Source: Paenibacillus oenotherae
Lineage (GTDB): Bacteria; Bacillota; Bacilli; Paenibacillales; Paenibacillaceae
Length of the DNA stretch: 48,552 nt
NCBI RefSeq assembly: GCF_019443105.1
Contig: NZ_JAHZIJ010000028.1
Location: 1-48,552 of the forward strand
Direction of reading: 5' to 3'
In this document: positions 41,284-48,552 of the stretch, one piece after another
Layout of the letters: every line of letters begins with the position of its first letter
How positions within the stretch are numbered: the stretch's first letter is position 1
The notes under the pieces: model-generated
Told to the model about the DNA's origin: nothing
What the model saw: only the letters and a program-made list of their open reading frames with translations
Database searches by the model: none
Position numbers and translations under genes: made by a program

Positions 41284-42822
41284 ATGGGCTCACAATTTGT
41301 AATTGGCGTCGATATCGGCACAACAAGCACCAAATCGGTCTTATTCACCCTTGACGGGGCAATTATAGCAACACATGGCATTGAATATCTGCTCCATTCG
41401 CCTACGCCGGATACGGCAGAGCAGGATCCCGAGGAGATTTTTCGAGCTGTCATAAGCACGGTTGAGCATGTCATTAGAACAAGCGGGATAGCACCCGGCA
41501 GCATTGTATGCGTTTCCTTCAGCTCGGCAGGCCACAGCGTCATTGCAGTGGACAAGGAAGGCACGCCTATTACCCCTTGTATAACATGGGCGGATAATCG
41601 CAGCGCAGCATGGACGGACAAGATTAAGAATGAGATGAACGGTCATGACATCTATCTTCGCACGGGGCTGCCTATCCATCCGATGTCGCCGCTATCGAAG
41701 CTGACGTGGCTGCGGCATGAGCAGCCGGATATTTTTGCGGCAAGCTATAAGTTTATTTCGATCAAAGAGTATGTCTTCTTTAAACTGTTTCACACCTATG
41801 TGATTGATTACTCGATTGCATCAGGAACGGGCCTGTTGCATCTGGAATCGCTGACCTGGGACGAAGAGGCGCTTCAGGTGGCAGGAGTGTCCAAGGAGCA
41901 GCTGTCAGAGCTGGTTCCGACAACGCATCAGTTGAGCGGGATGGACGAAGCCTATGCGAATGAGATGGGGCTGTCCCCGTCCACTCCTGTTGTCATCGGT
42001 GCGATTGACGGTGTATTGTCGAACCTTGGCTTGAACGCAATAGAGCCGGGTGTCGTTGCTGTTACGATTGGTACGAGCGGTGCGATCCGGACAGTCGTGG
42101 ATCGTCCTGTCACAGATCCCAAGGGACGAACGTTCTGTTATGCCTTGACGGAGAATTACTGGGTCATCGGCGGGGCGGTCAACAATGGCGGCATGATCTT
42201 TCGATGGGCGCGCAATGTGCTGGGGGCGTTGGAGATCGAGGCCGCCGAGCGGCTCGGTACCGATTCCTACGAGATGCTGACAGAGATGGCGAGCAAAGTG
42301 AAAGCGGGCTCGGACGGGCTGCTGTTCCACCCTTATCTTGCGGGTGAACGGGCACCGTTATGGGACGCTAATGCGAGAGGATCCTTCTTTGGCCTTGGAC
42401 TGCATCATAAGCGGGAGCATATGATACGGGCTGCTCTGGAAGGCGTTATTTTTAACCTGTACACCGTGTTCCTCGCTTTGGAAGAGCTGATCGGCCTGCC
42501 GAACAAGATTCAAGCTACGGGCGGCTTCGCGCGCTCCCCATTATGGCGTCAGATTATGGCGGATATATTCGATCAGGAGGTATTCGTGCCGGAGAGTGCG
42601 GAGAGCTCCTGTCTCGGCGCAGCTGTCCTCGGCTTGTACAGTATCGGGGAGATCGATTCGCTGCAAGAGGTGTCCAAGATGGTGGGCGGCAGCCACCATC
42701 ATGTGCCGAATGAAGAGAACGTGGAAGTGTACAGGGAACTGGTGCCGATCTACGTCAGGCTATCCCGTCTGTTGACGGAGGAGTATGCGAGTATTGCGGA
42801 GTTTCAAAGACGGAGGGTTTGA
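41284..42822 (+). CDS. gntK: Gluconate kinase (FGGY carbohydrate kinase)
   Basis: Phosphorylates D-gluconate to 6-phosphogluconate in the cytoplasm (family assignment). 512 residues, as in the GntK group. FGGY features: phosphate-1 loop VIGVDIGTTSTKSVLF at the N-terminus, CITWADNRSAAW, YSIASGTGLLHLESL, the catalytic Asp in VIGAIDGVLSNLG, and the ATP-binding ATGGFARSPLWRQIMADIF. Start ATG 41284 follows AGAAGGAGG at 11 nt. No gntR, gntP or gntZ gene adjoins, so the usual operon is absent here. ATGGGG/CCCCAT just past the stop is only a weak hairpin. Confidence 0.9.
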   Translation: MGSQFVIGVDIGTTSTKSVLFTLDGAIIATHGIEYLLHSPTPDTAEQDPEEIFRAVISTVEHVIRTSGIAPGSIVCVSFSSAGHSVIAVDKEGTPITPCITWADNRSAAWTDKIKNEMNGHDIYLRTGLPIHPMSPLSKLTWLRHEQPDIFAASYKFISIKEYVFFKLFHTYVIDYSIASGTGLLHLESLTWDEEALQVAGVSKEQLSELVPTTHQLSGMDEAYANEMGLSPSTPVVIGAIDGVLSNLGLNAIEPGVVAVTIGTSGAIRTVVDRPVTDPKGRTFCYALTENYWVIGGAVNNGGMIFRWARNVLGALEIEAAERLGTDSYEMLTEMASKVKAGSDGLLFHPYLAGERAPLWDANARGSFFGLGLHHKREHMIRAALEGVIFNLYTVFLALEELIGLPNKIQATGGFARSPLWRQIMADIFDQEVFVPESAESSCLGAAVLGLYSIGEIDSLQEVSKMVGGSHHHVPNEENVEVYRELVPIYVRLSRLLTEEYASIAEFQRRRV

Positions 42823-42928
42823 TGGGGGGCTGACGAAGTAGACCCCATGGACCTGAAAAGTCGGGAAGTCGAGGGTGTTTATTTGGTTCTAAGCTGAGTG
42901 GCTATTATGAAGATGAGAACCAGAATGA

Positions 42929-43030
42929 TTATTGAGGGCTTAAATATTGTTCCAGCCAAAAACCTGCCACAACAGTGGGGATACATAAAACACTCAGAGT
43001 GATTGGAATCCAGTTGAGTTTGTTGTTCAT
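42929..43030 (-). CDS. Small 33-residue single-helix membrane peptide
   Basis: Starts MNNKLNWIPI, continues TLSVLCIPTVVAGFWLEQYL and ends SPQ. ATG 43030 has AAGGGGG 7 nt upstream, a very good site. Residues 7-25 form one hydrophobic helix, so the peptide probably sits in the membrane. It follows the terminator at 43171-43198 and so has its own transcript, perhaps from TTGACC near 43126-43131. Its nearness to the agr-like operon suggests a target or accessory of that system; a small-toxin role is possible. No similarity recognised. Confidence 0.5.
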   Translation of the reverse strand: MNNKLNWIPITLSVLCIPTVVAGFWLEQYLSPQ

Positions 43031-43170
43031 TGTGGGCCCCCTTACATCAAGGTCAATAAAAGACATTCCAAATACATGTTATTGTATATAATTTTTCTTG
43101 TTCAATTATTAGTTCTAGAATAGTAGGTCAAACACATACAATGCAAAGACGGCAGGAATGTACGGTAAGC

Positions 43171-43198
43171 AAAAGGCCCTCCCTGCAAGGGAAGGCCT
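43171..43198 (-). terminator. Intrinsic terminator of the agr-like operon
   Basis: On the minus strand AGGCCTTCCCT, loop TGC, AGGGAGGGCCT (one G-U pair) followed by TTTT. It begins inside the stop codon of the LytTR gene and closes the operon. Confidence 0.85.
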
Positions 43199-43577
43199 AC
43201 GTGATTATAACCGGTTGGTTCATGGATTCGAGTTTCTTCACTAATGCTTTGTATTTCTCCCAAGCGAGAGTGCAGTACTTGGAATCACGAGTGATTTCTT
43301 CTTCGAAGTAGGCTTTCTTGAATTGGCTGTCTAGTCTTTTAATGCTTCTGATATTGACGGCGTTGTTACGGTCGACCAAAGCAAACTCGAAGCCACTCTC
43401 TTGTAGGGCGGTAATCCAGTACCTTAGAGTCCCCATGGTATAAAAAGTTTCATGCAGTTTGTGGACTCGAATTTGCGCCTCACTTCCGCCGATGTATTCA
43501 AAAAAGATGATATCCCTCACATCAATCGAAAGGAGGCCGCCGCTCCCGTCTCTGCTGCCTGTAACCGTTAATTCCAT
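43197..43577 (-). CDS. Stand-alone LytTR DNA-binding protein (AgrA-like output, no receiver)
   Basis: 126 residues. The LytTR fold covers almost the whole protein: IIFFEYIGGSEAQIRVHKLH, then TFYTMGTLRYWITALQESGF and ALVDRNNAVNIRSIKRLDS, matching the strands and helix that read promoter DNA in AgrA. No receiver domain or phospho-acceptor is present, unlike AgrA. ATG 43577 has GAGGAG 6 nt upstream, and the gene starts 17 nt after the agrD stop. It is last in the agr-like operon and presumably controls it and neighbouring genes. How the signal reaches it without phosphorylation is unclear; direct contact with the membrane protein is one possibility (inference). Confidence 0.85.
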   Translation of the reverse strand: MELTVTGSRDGSGGLLSIDVRDIIFFEYIGGSEAQIRVHKLHETFYTMGTLRYWITALQESGFEFALVDRNNAVNIRSIKRLDSQFKKAYFEEEITRDSKYCTLAWEKYKALVKKLESMNQPVIIT

Positions 43578-43594
43578 GGGCAACTCCTCGGTTT

Positions 43595-43729
43595 TTACTT
43601 TTTCAGAAGTTCTGAAGGCACTTTTGGTTGGTACAACCAAGCTGAGCATGCAGTGGAAACAATGGATACCCCAATCCAAACCAACACGGAGCAGACGAAG
43701 TAGAGTAACTTGGTACTAAGACGGTTCAT
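43595..43729 (-). CDS. agrD: AgrD-type cyclic autoinducer pro-peptide
   Basis: 44 residues, too short for standard gene finding. It has a basic start (MNRLSTK), an amphipathic/hydrophobic helix (LLYFVCSVLVWIGVSIVST) and the C-terminal part ACSAWLYQPKVPSELLKK. The VPSEL tail matches the AgrD tail recognised by AgrB (VPKEL in Staphylococcus aureus). By that alignment the thiolactone ring would be C28-S-A-W-L32, cut before Tyr33; a six-residue ring is possible. The ATG overlaps the agrB stop by one base (TAATG), so translation is coupled. Processed by AgrB and exported as a signal. Confidence 0.85.
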   Translation of the reverse strand: MNRLSTKLLYFVCSVLVWIGVSIVSTACSAWLYQPKVPSELLKK

Positions 43730-44250
43730 TATGCTTTCCTCCTCTTCTTTCTTATAAGCGTTAGGCTTTGAATAAGAAATGTTACCGCAATAATAGATGA
43801 ACCGATCAAGTAGTTAGATGCTATAAGTATCACCGATATAAGTTTCAATACCGGGAAATACTTCTTAGGAATTCTTGTTTGTTCTTCGATTCTGGAAGGA
43901 GCATAAATTAAGGCTATTACAACACTAATACTGGTAGCTACTACAACGTATATTGCAGGAAAATCCGAAAGGCTTGCAAAATTTGCGACGATCGCTGTGA
44001 CTAGCGTACATAACGAAGAATATTTAAAGTGGGCTCCGCCTGAAACCATTCGCAAAGCAGCCAATGCTGTCAGGGCTAAACAGGTTGCAAGGATTTGCCC
44101 TGTAAATAAACTGATAAACAACGTCAACATTAGAGCACCAATTATATTTAATAAAACTTCAAATGCGAACTGAAAGACTGCAACGCTGCCGTGGTGAGAA
44201 GGGACACGATTCTTTAAGCCCAAGGCAAGTTTATAGGCTATCGTCTGCAT
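43729..44250 (-). CDS. agrB: AgrB-type peptide-processing membrane protease
   Basis: 173 residues with about five to six transmembrane helices, typical for AgrB. The catalytic pair is in RMVSGGAHFKYSSLC: H74 and C81, matching the His/Cys of S. aureus AgrB (77 and 84). It cleaves the AgrD tail and forms the thiolactone ring. ATG 44250 has AAAGGAG about 7 nt upstream and overlaps the end of the upstream receptor-like gene by 20 nt. Its stop overlaps agrD. Gene order receptor-agrB-agrD-LytTR differs from the staphylococcal agrBDCA. Confidence 0.92.
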   Translation of the reverse strand: MQTIAYKLALGLKNRVPSHHGSVAVFQFAFEVLLNIIGALMLTLFISLFTGQILATCLALTALAALRMVSGGAHFKYSSLCTLVTAIVANFASLSDFPAIYVVVATSISVVIALIYAPSRIEEQTRIPKKYFPVLKLISVILIASNYLIGSSIIAVTFLIQSLTLIRKKRRKA

Positions 44251-44872
44251 CCTGTTTCTCCTTTCTGTGGGCGAAATAAATCAGGAAGGCGAAACCAACC
44301 ATTAGAATACCCATAACCACAAAGAGATTATTAATGTAAAGAAACGTACCGGATACAATAGCTATAAGTGTCAGCATAATAACATGCCCAATTGTACCTA
44401 GACGGAATTGAAGGCGTTGGAATTGAAAAGCATATCCAATTCCGCGACGGTACAGGTAACGACCGATTACGAATGATACCAATCCTGTAATCACTTGAAT
44501 TACATTTGTTTTCCAGCCGGAAAACTCTACTTGGTCTGGAGGGAGGAATTGCAGTTGGATTGACAAGATTAGAAAAAATGCTTGTAGCAAAACAAACGCA
44601 AGGTATCCTGTGACTGCTACTATTATCGCCCAAAATATAGGTATCCGGACTACGGCTATTAACAATAGGATAATAAAAGCTAATACTATTGCTGGTGTGT
44701 ATACTGTAAGAAATTCATTTCTGATGTAGAAGTTTACCAGATGCATAATGATGCTTATGACAAGTGCAGGTAACCAATATTTCTCTAGGTCCAATCTGTA
44801 AAGCGCAAATATCAAAGAGAAATAACCGAGATTTTCGATTAAAGCAAAAACCATAAATAAGACAAAATCCAC
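44231..44872 (-). CDS. AgrC-like 7-helix membrane protein lacking the kinase domain
   Basis: 213 residues with seven predicted helices (about 3-24, 33-51, 59-79, 81-105, 125-139, 162-180, 184-202), then a short charged tail FAHRKEKQDADDSL. Helix number and position upstream of agrB suit the peptide-sensing domain of AgrC, but no H box or ATPase domain follows and the gene overlaps agrB, so it is not simply cut by a frameshift. It may be a receptor working without phosphotransfer, or an accessory membrane protein. No sequence hallmark proves the AgrC link. Start GTG 44872 is uncertain (AAGGGGTG upstream); ATG 44854 is the alternative. First gene of the operon. Confidence 0.7.
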   Translation of the reverse strand: MDFVLFMVFALIENLGYFSLIFALYRLDLEKYWLPALVISIIMHLVNFYIRNEFLTVYTPAIVLAFIILLLIAVVRIPIFWAIIVAVTGYLAFVLLQAFFLILSIQLQFLPPDQVEFSGWKTNVIQVITGLVSFVIGRYLYRRGIGYAFQFQRLQFRLGTIGHVIMLTLIAIVSGTFLYINNLFVVMGILMVGFAFLIYFAHRKEKQDADDSL

Positions 44873-45958
44873 TTCCTGACCACACCCCTTACTGTGTTAA
44901 AGTGCCCCTTTTATCTGCGTATCTTTATGCCAGTGCGAGTTTGTCTCTACTGGATTTGATAATAATCACGACGGGATTACCAACCCCTTATATTTAATTA
45001 TTCTTATATTTTTAGTCGTGATATTATCTTCGTTAAGCTGCGTCGATAAGCAATAAAAAATAAATTAAGGTATCTTATCCAACTATTCCCTATTACGACT
45101 TTGTTTTAGCTATTAATTTAGCGAAATTTCACGTATTAGCCTCAACATAACATTTCCCTATAAACTCGTCAATTACCTACTATGACTTTTTTCGCGGTAC
45201 TGGAGTCAGATGTAATAAGGGCAGATAAACTTGTTAAGTAAGCGTTTACAAGTTTGTGGTTTGAAACGGCGACAGATTGGGTTGGCTAGGTAACAATCAA
45301 ACCCGGGATATACGTAGTGAGAAGTGGTGTGTGATCTTAGAATATGCCGTTTGTTGCGTATTATTCTTATGTATTCAACTTTTGCAGCTAAAAACTAAGC
45401 GGAACCCTCGAATTTTTACGAATAAAAAGAAAATTTCCTACTGCCAGCCTATAAATTCATCAAACTTGTGGCTGAAGGTCTGTAATCATCATAGCCTTGC
45501 CTCGCGGTTCTCAAGGGTATCGTACTTTCGTTGGTTCTCCTCTATACTTTCATATCGATGCCGGCGCACAATTCTCAACTTCTCCATTATTCCTATACGT
45601 TCATCCTTCCTTGAAGGCGAATGTCTCCGTATTGGCCTCATGCGATTAGCGACTATTTCTTTCTTCTGCTCACAAAAAAGCATCCCCGAATGGGTATCGA
45701 AAAAACCAAGTTATGCGAATGCCAGATAAAGATTTCATAAAATTATGAATATTCGATATCAACCAGCAATAACCGACAATAACTCCTAAAGATAATAATT
45801 ATTGTATGGATTAAAATGTTCACGAATCTATATAAGTTTTATGTTATCGATAGTGGAACTAGATCAGGGAGCCAGAAAGGAGTTGCGCGAAGCTTTAAAT
45901 TTAATGGTGCAACACAGCAGGTCGATAAACCGCAAAATTAACAATAGGGAGACAGGTC
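44873..45958. other. AT-rich 1.1-kb non-coding region between the agr-like and RHS loci
   Basis: No credible gene. It must hold the divergent promoters. Visible signals: an inverted repeat ATCACGAC/GTCGTGAT (44965-44972 and 45015-45022), AAACTTGT/ACAAGTTT (45227-45234 and 45248-45255) enclosing a cre-like site, and pyrimidine-rich DNA at about 45500-45680. Base composition is clearly more AT-rich than the window's left part, which suggests a transferred or rapidly changing segment. Confidence 0.7.
45237..45250. promoter_or_regulatory. Candidate cre site upstream of the RHS-associated gene
   Basis: The minus-strand reading TGTAAACGCTTACT matches the cre consensus at 13 of 14 positions. It lies within the inverted repeat AAACTTGT/ACAAGTTT, between the agr-like operon and the gene at 45959, so carbon status could act on either. 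Confidence 0.5.
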
Positions 45959-47896
45959 ATGGGAAAAGAAAAGTATATCCGAATCGTACTTATTGTCATC
46001 AGCTTGATGTTGGTGTTCCCTGGTGTTGTTCTAGGAGAACCTATAGATATCACAGAGGAATCCGGTGCAATTCAATCAGATACCAGCAAATTGAATATTG
46101 AATCAGATCTCTCGGATTCTAAAAGAGGTATTGAGAAAAAAGTAGTAAAAGAGTTGAAAGAAAAAAGGGACTATAACACAAAGCATTATTTGTTGGAAGA
46201 CGGAACTATGAAAGCAGAAGTATATCAAGGCAACGCTCATTACCTGGATGCATTGAACAATTGGGAAGATATCGATTCGACACTGATTGATGAGGTGGAC
46301 ATTGATACCAGCAAGATGAAGGTCTCCAAAGAAATTGCAAGCGAGGCCAAGGCGATCTCCAATACGAACAAAGCGAAAAAAGCAAAGAGTATTGACCGAA
46401 GCCAGACTAATTTCCGGGCATTGCATGTCCCTTTTAATGTGACGATTCCGAAGGATTACAGGAAAGGTTACTCCATCTCCAAAGGAACGGACAAGCTGGG
46501 GTTTGTACCTTTAAACGCCAATAAAGCAGTAGGCATTGTGGATATGAAAGAAAGAAATAGTGTTCTCTATAAGAATGCTTGGCAGCAAACGGATGTGAAG
46601 CTCACGGTGACAAATGAGGGGATTAAGGAGTTTATTTATCTATTGGATCAACAGGCTCCCAAGAAATTTTCCTTTGAGCTTAACACGAAGCTATCCAGCA
46701 AGCTGGAGCATGGTCAATTGTATATAGCCCCGCTTTGGATGGCGGACAGCAAAGGAGCCTTCAAATATATTGCGCCAACAATCACTTCTGTGGGCAATAA
46801 AACATTTTTCCATATTGAAGTGGATACAACCGGAATGACGTTTCCTATAACGATAGACCCGAGTGTTGGCTTCGTTAGAATGGTTAAAAGTGATACCTAT
46901 GTGGATTCAAAATTCCCCACTATGAACTATGGACCTTTCAGCGAAATAAAAGTCGGTCATATAAGCGGTTATTATAATGGATCAATGACCTATGAGTCTT
47001 ATAATGGCTACTATAACTTTGATTTATCAGGCTTCAATAATGCTTCTGTCATTACGGATGCAATGTTATTTCTATATGCCAAGAATATCAATTTAATCCC
47101 GGGAACAGGCCAATTAAATATCGCTGCGTATCGTGTAACTTCACCTTGGAGTACATACGGCATGACATGGAACACAAGAGCTTCCTATACAACTGACAAC
47201 GCAGCAAGTCAACGTACGTTTACTTCCACCTCTACAGGATGGTGGCATTGGTATGTTTTGAATATTGTGAAAGATGCCATTATAACGAATCAGCCCTATG
47301 GTTTTATGATGCAGCATACTGCAGATAAAAGTGGTCTTGGTGGTTATGTGAACTTTAGTAGTGAAGCATCCACGACTTATCCAGGAGGGCCTGATTATAG
47401 ACCTCATCTCGTCATATTCCATGACCCCTATAACCGGACATTGCAACGGTGGCAAACCTATAAGGACTATATAAACAATGCCGAGACTCATTATTACAAG
47501 TTCAAGGCTCCTAAGACGGATACCTATCATTTCAGCCTCAAAGCCCCTGCTTCAAAAAACTATGATATTGAAATCGCGTCGGAATCAGGCACTTCAACTA
47601 CGGTTATAGCTACCGGGAATCAGCCGACAGGTGTGCAAGAGGAGATAAGTATTCGACTGACCCAAGACCAGACTTATTATATTCGTGTCTACGGCATGAA
47701 TGGGAGCTACGATACAAGCAATCCCTATACGTTGCGAGTCACTGACAATGCTAGAGTCTATAACTATGACCAAGCTGGCCGACTTCAAAGCATGATTTAC
47801 GAGAAAGGGTTAACCAGATATACAATCTACTATTATTACGACAATAACGGCAATCTGATCAATAAAGTCCCATCATCTTCGGCAATCACTTCATAA
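45959..47896 (+). CDS. Secreted DNRLRE / PPC / YD-repeat protein (WapA-associated)
   Basis: 645 residues. A signal peptide (to about 26, ending VVLGEP) is followed by a region resembling the N-terminal part of WapA-type proteins (about 60-300, TLIDEVDIDTSKMKV and the closing TFPITIDPSVG). A DNRLRE-like beta domain follows (about 310-495, SDTYVDSKFPTMNYGPF and YYNFDLSGF), then a bacterial pre-peptidase C-terminal (PPC) domain (about 515-615, HYYKFKAPKTDTYHFSLKAP ... YYIRVYG), and a YD repeat (YNYDQAGRLQSMIYEKG, YYYDNNGNLINK). Start ATG 45959 follows GGGAGAC. It probably makes a surface or spacer segment for the RHS protein encoded next. It may be a split version of a normally longer RHS polypeptide. 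Confidence 0.82.
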   Translation: MGKEKYIRIVLIVISLMLVFPGVVLGEPIDITEESGAIQSDTSKLNIESDLSDSKRGIEKKVVKELKEKRDYNTKHYLLEDGTMKAEVYQGNAHYLDALNNWEDIDSTLIDEVDIDTSKMKVSKEIASEAKAISNTNKAKKAKSIDRSQTNFRALHVPFNVTIPKDYRKGYSISKGTDKLGFVPLNANKAVGIVDMKERNSVLYKNAWQQTDVKLTVTNEGIKEFIYLLDQQAPKKFSFELNTKLSSKLEHGQLYIAPLWMADSKGAFKYIAPTITSVGNKTFFHIEVDTTGMTFPITIDPSVGFVRMVKSDTYVDSKFPTMNYGPFSEIKVGHISGYYNGSMTYESYNGYYNFDLSGFNNASVITDAMLFLYAKNINLIPGTGQLNIAAYRVTSPWSTYGMTWNTRASYTTDNAASQRTFTSTSTGWWHWYVLNIVKDAIITNQPYGFMMQHTADKSGLGGYVNFSSEASTTYPGGPDYRPHLVIFHDPYNRTLQRWQTYKDYINNAETHYYKFKAPKTDTYHFSLKAPASKNYDIEIASESGTSTTVIATGNQPTGVQEEISIRLTQDQTYYIRVYGMNGSYDTSNPYTLRVTDNARVYNYDQAGRLQSMIYEKGLTRYTIYYYYDNNGNLINKVPSSSAITS

Positions 47897-47942
47897 ACAG
47901 GCGAGAACGCTATTTTAAACAACCATACAAGGAGAATCATAA

Positions 47943-48552
47943 ATGAGAAAATTATTGAGTCTGATTCTGATCCTCTCGCTAGTGTTGCCGAGCGTGAACA
48001 TCGCCAGTGCGCGATCGAATCCCGTGCAGCCGGGCGTAGAGAAGACAAAGGCCTATCCAGTCGTCCCCTTTGAAAATGAGCCGCTGCAAGAGATAGATGA
48101 GCGTATCCTAATCGATCAGCAACTTCCGCCAAAAAGCGGGGATGGTATTGTGCTGAACGAGCTTCCGCAGGTTGTGGACGCGGTATATCGAAGCACGGTA
48201 ACAGATTCCGTCTATGGCAAAAGCGCTCGCATGATGACGGCGGCTATGTCCGACCCAACTCCTTCACCGAGCATTCTATCTGCCATCAACAATCTGAATC
48301 TCAAAAACATGAAATCCCCCTTCCAAATCAACAAAGGGGCGGAGAGCATCTCGCCGGTAAGCGGCAGCTTATCGCTGCAGGAAGCGGATCTGTCCCTGCC
48401 TGGGCGCAATGGCTTATCCTTTACTTTGAGCCGTTACTACGATTCTTCCTCCTCGAATGTCTACGACAAAGAGGTATCTTTCGGCTTATTTTGCTCCTGT
48501 ATCATTGAATACGATGCGATCAGCTATACAGAGAGATATAACGACAATACAG
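47943..48552 (+). CDS. RHS/WapA-type secreted protein (5' part; runs off the right edge)
   Basis: At least 203 residues. It starts at ATG 47943, 8 nt after AAGGAG, with a signal peptide (MRKLLSLILILSLVLPSV, to about 24). Residues about 130-170 read ISPVSGSLSLQEADLSLPG, then LSFTLSRYYDSSSS, the standard opening of RHS-repeat shells (usually NPxTGSL...DLxLPGRGG). Most of the protein, including any C-terminal toxin domain and immunity gene, lies beyond the window. The gene is 46 nt downstream of the DNRLRE protein and probably in its operon. Confidence 0.82.
   Translation, partial: MRKLLSLILILSLVLPSVNIASARSNPVQPGVEKTKAYPVVPFENEPLQEIDERILIDQQLPPKSGDGIVLNELPQVVDAVYRSTVTDSVYGKSARMMTAAMSDPTPSPSILSAINNLNLKNMKSPFQINKGAESISPVSGSLSLQEADLSLPGRNGLSFTLSRYYDSSSSNVYDKEVSFGLFCSCIIEYDAISYTERYNDNT

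Noticed and set aside
42823-42928. Insertion-sequence remnant after gntK
   Set aside because: ATGGGG/CCCCAT and the following text looked IS-like, but no transposase fragment, terminal inverted repeat or target duplication could be seen.
45489-45683. Minus-strand 64-codon frame rich in Arg and Glu
   Set aside because: Charged composition looks helical, but there is no convincing ribosome-binding site or family. Kept as a weak possibility only.
45277-45729. Plus-strand 150-codon frame in the agr-RHS spacer
   Set aside because: No ribosome-binding site at the start, odd composition (many Cys, Arg and Ser), no domain recognised, and pyrimidine-rich DNA underlies it.
45802-46101. Plus-strand 99-codon frame overlapping the start of the DNRLRE gene
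   Set aside because: It overlaps the well-supported gene at 45959 in another frame and is not domain-bearing. The AAAGGAG near 45879 is not matched to a good start.
1-48552. tRNA, rRNA, integrase or complete transposase genes
   Set aside because: None was recognised on either strand.

Overview
The window looks like chromosomal DNA of a Paenibacillus-type endospore-forming Firmicute. The signs are strong AGGAGG ribosome-binding sites, frequent TTG/GTG starts, CcpA cre-like sites, many lipoproteins, YesM/YesN-type two-component systems, a YheC/D-type spore-coat ATP-grasp protein, a nupNOPQ operon, and intergenic repeats of a kind I associate with Paenibacillus. The gene-rich part is moderately GC-rich. 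From about 42.9 kb to the right edge the DNA turns AT-rich and accessory in character.

Layout. 1-13.5 kb is a carbohydrate block: a secreted amylase with two different GH13 catalytic domains (minus, cut by the left edge), an orphan OmpR-type regulator, a 7TM histidine kinase with a LuxR-type regulator, then a CUT1 sugar ABC transporter (binding lipoprotein plus two permeases, no ATPase) followed by a YesM/YesN pair. 13.5-17.5 kb holds unrelated small genes: an EamA transporter, an ASCH protein, two membrane proteins, a TetR regulator behind an 11-bp inverted repeat, and a GNAT acetyltransferase. 17.5-18.2 kb is non-coding, with a multi-hairpin element and seven copies of a 40-bp tandem repeat. 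18.3-23.6 kb carries a small lipoprotein, a GyrI-like protein, two small coiled-coil proteins, the ATP-grasp protein, a PQQ-propeller lipoprotein and an esterase lipoprotein. 23.8-28.5 kb is the nucleoside ABC transporter nupNOPQ.

28.6-42.8 kb contains a DUF6492 protein, an APH-type kinase, a second inverted copy of the multi-hairpin element, two methyltransferase genes (one fused to a MerR regulator), a cold-shock gene with a structured leader, a quinoprotein sugar dehydrogenase, divergent PurM and PurN homologues around a MocR regulator, an FkbM methyltransferase, a second and orphan 7TM histidine kinase, and a gluconate kinase.

The most interesting part is 42.9-48.6 kb. A compact agr-like operon encodes a seven-helix receptor without a kinase domain, AgrB, a 44-residue AgrD pro-peptide, and a LytTR protein without a receiver domain. 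A separate 33-residue membrane peptide lies downstream. The operon is divergent, across 1.1 kb of AT-rich non-coding DNA, from a DNRLRE/PPC/YD-repeat protein and the start of an RHS/WapA-type protein. This suggests peptide signalling linked to a contact-type surface toxin locus. A second clear regulatory system is the MerR-methyltransferase fusion: its own gene and the next methyltransferase gene both have MerR-type promoters with 19-bp spacers carrying the same dyad.
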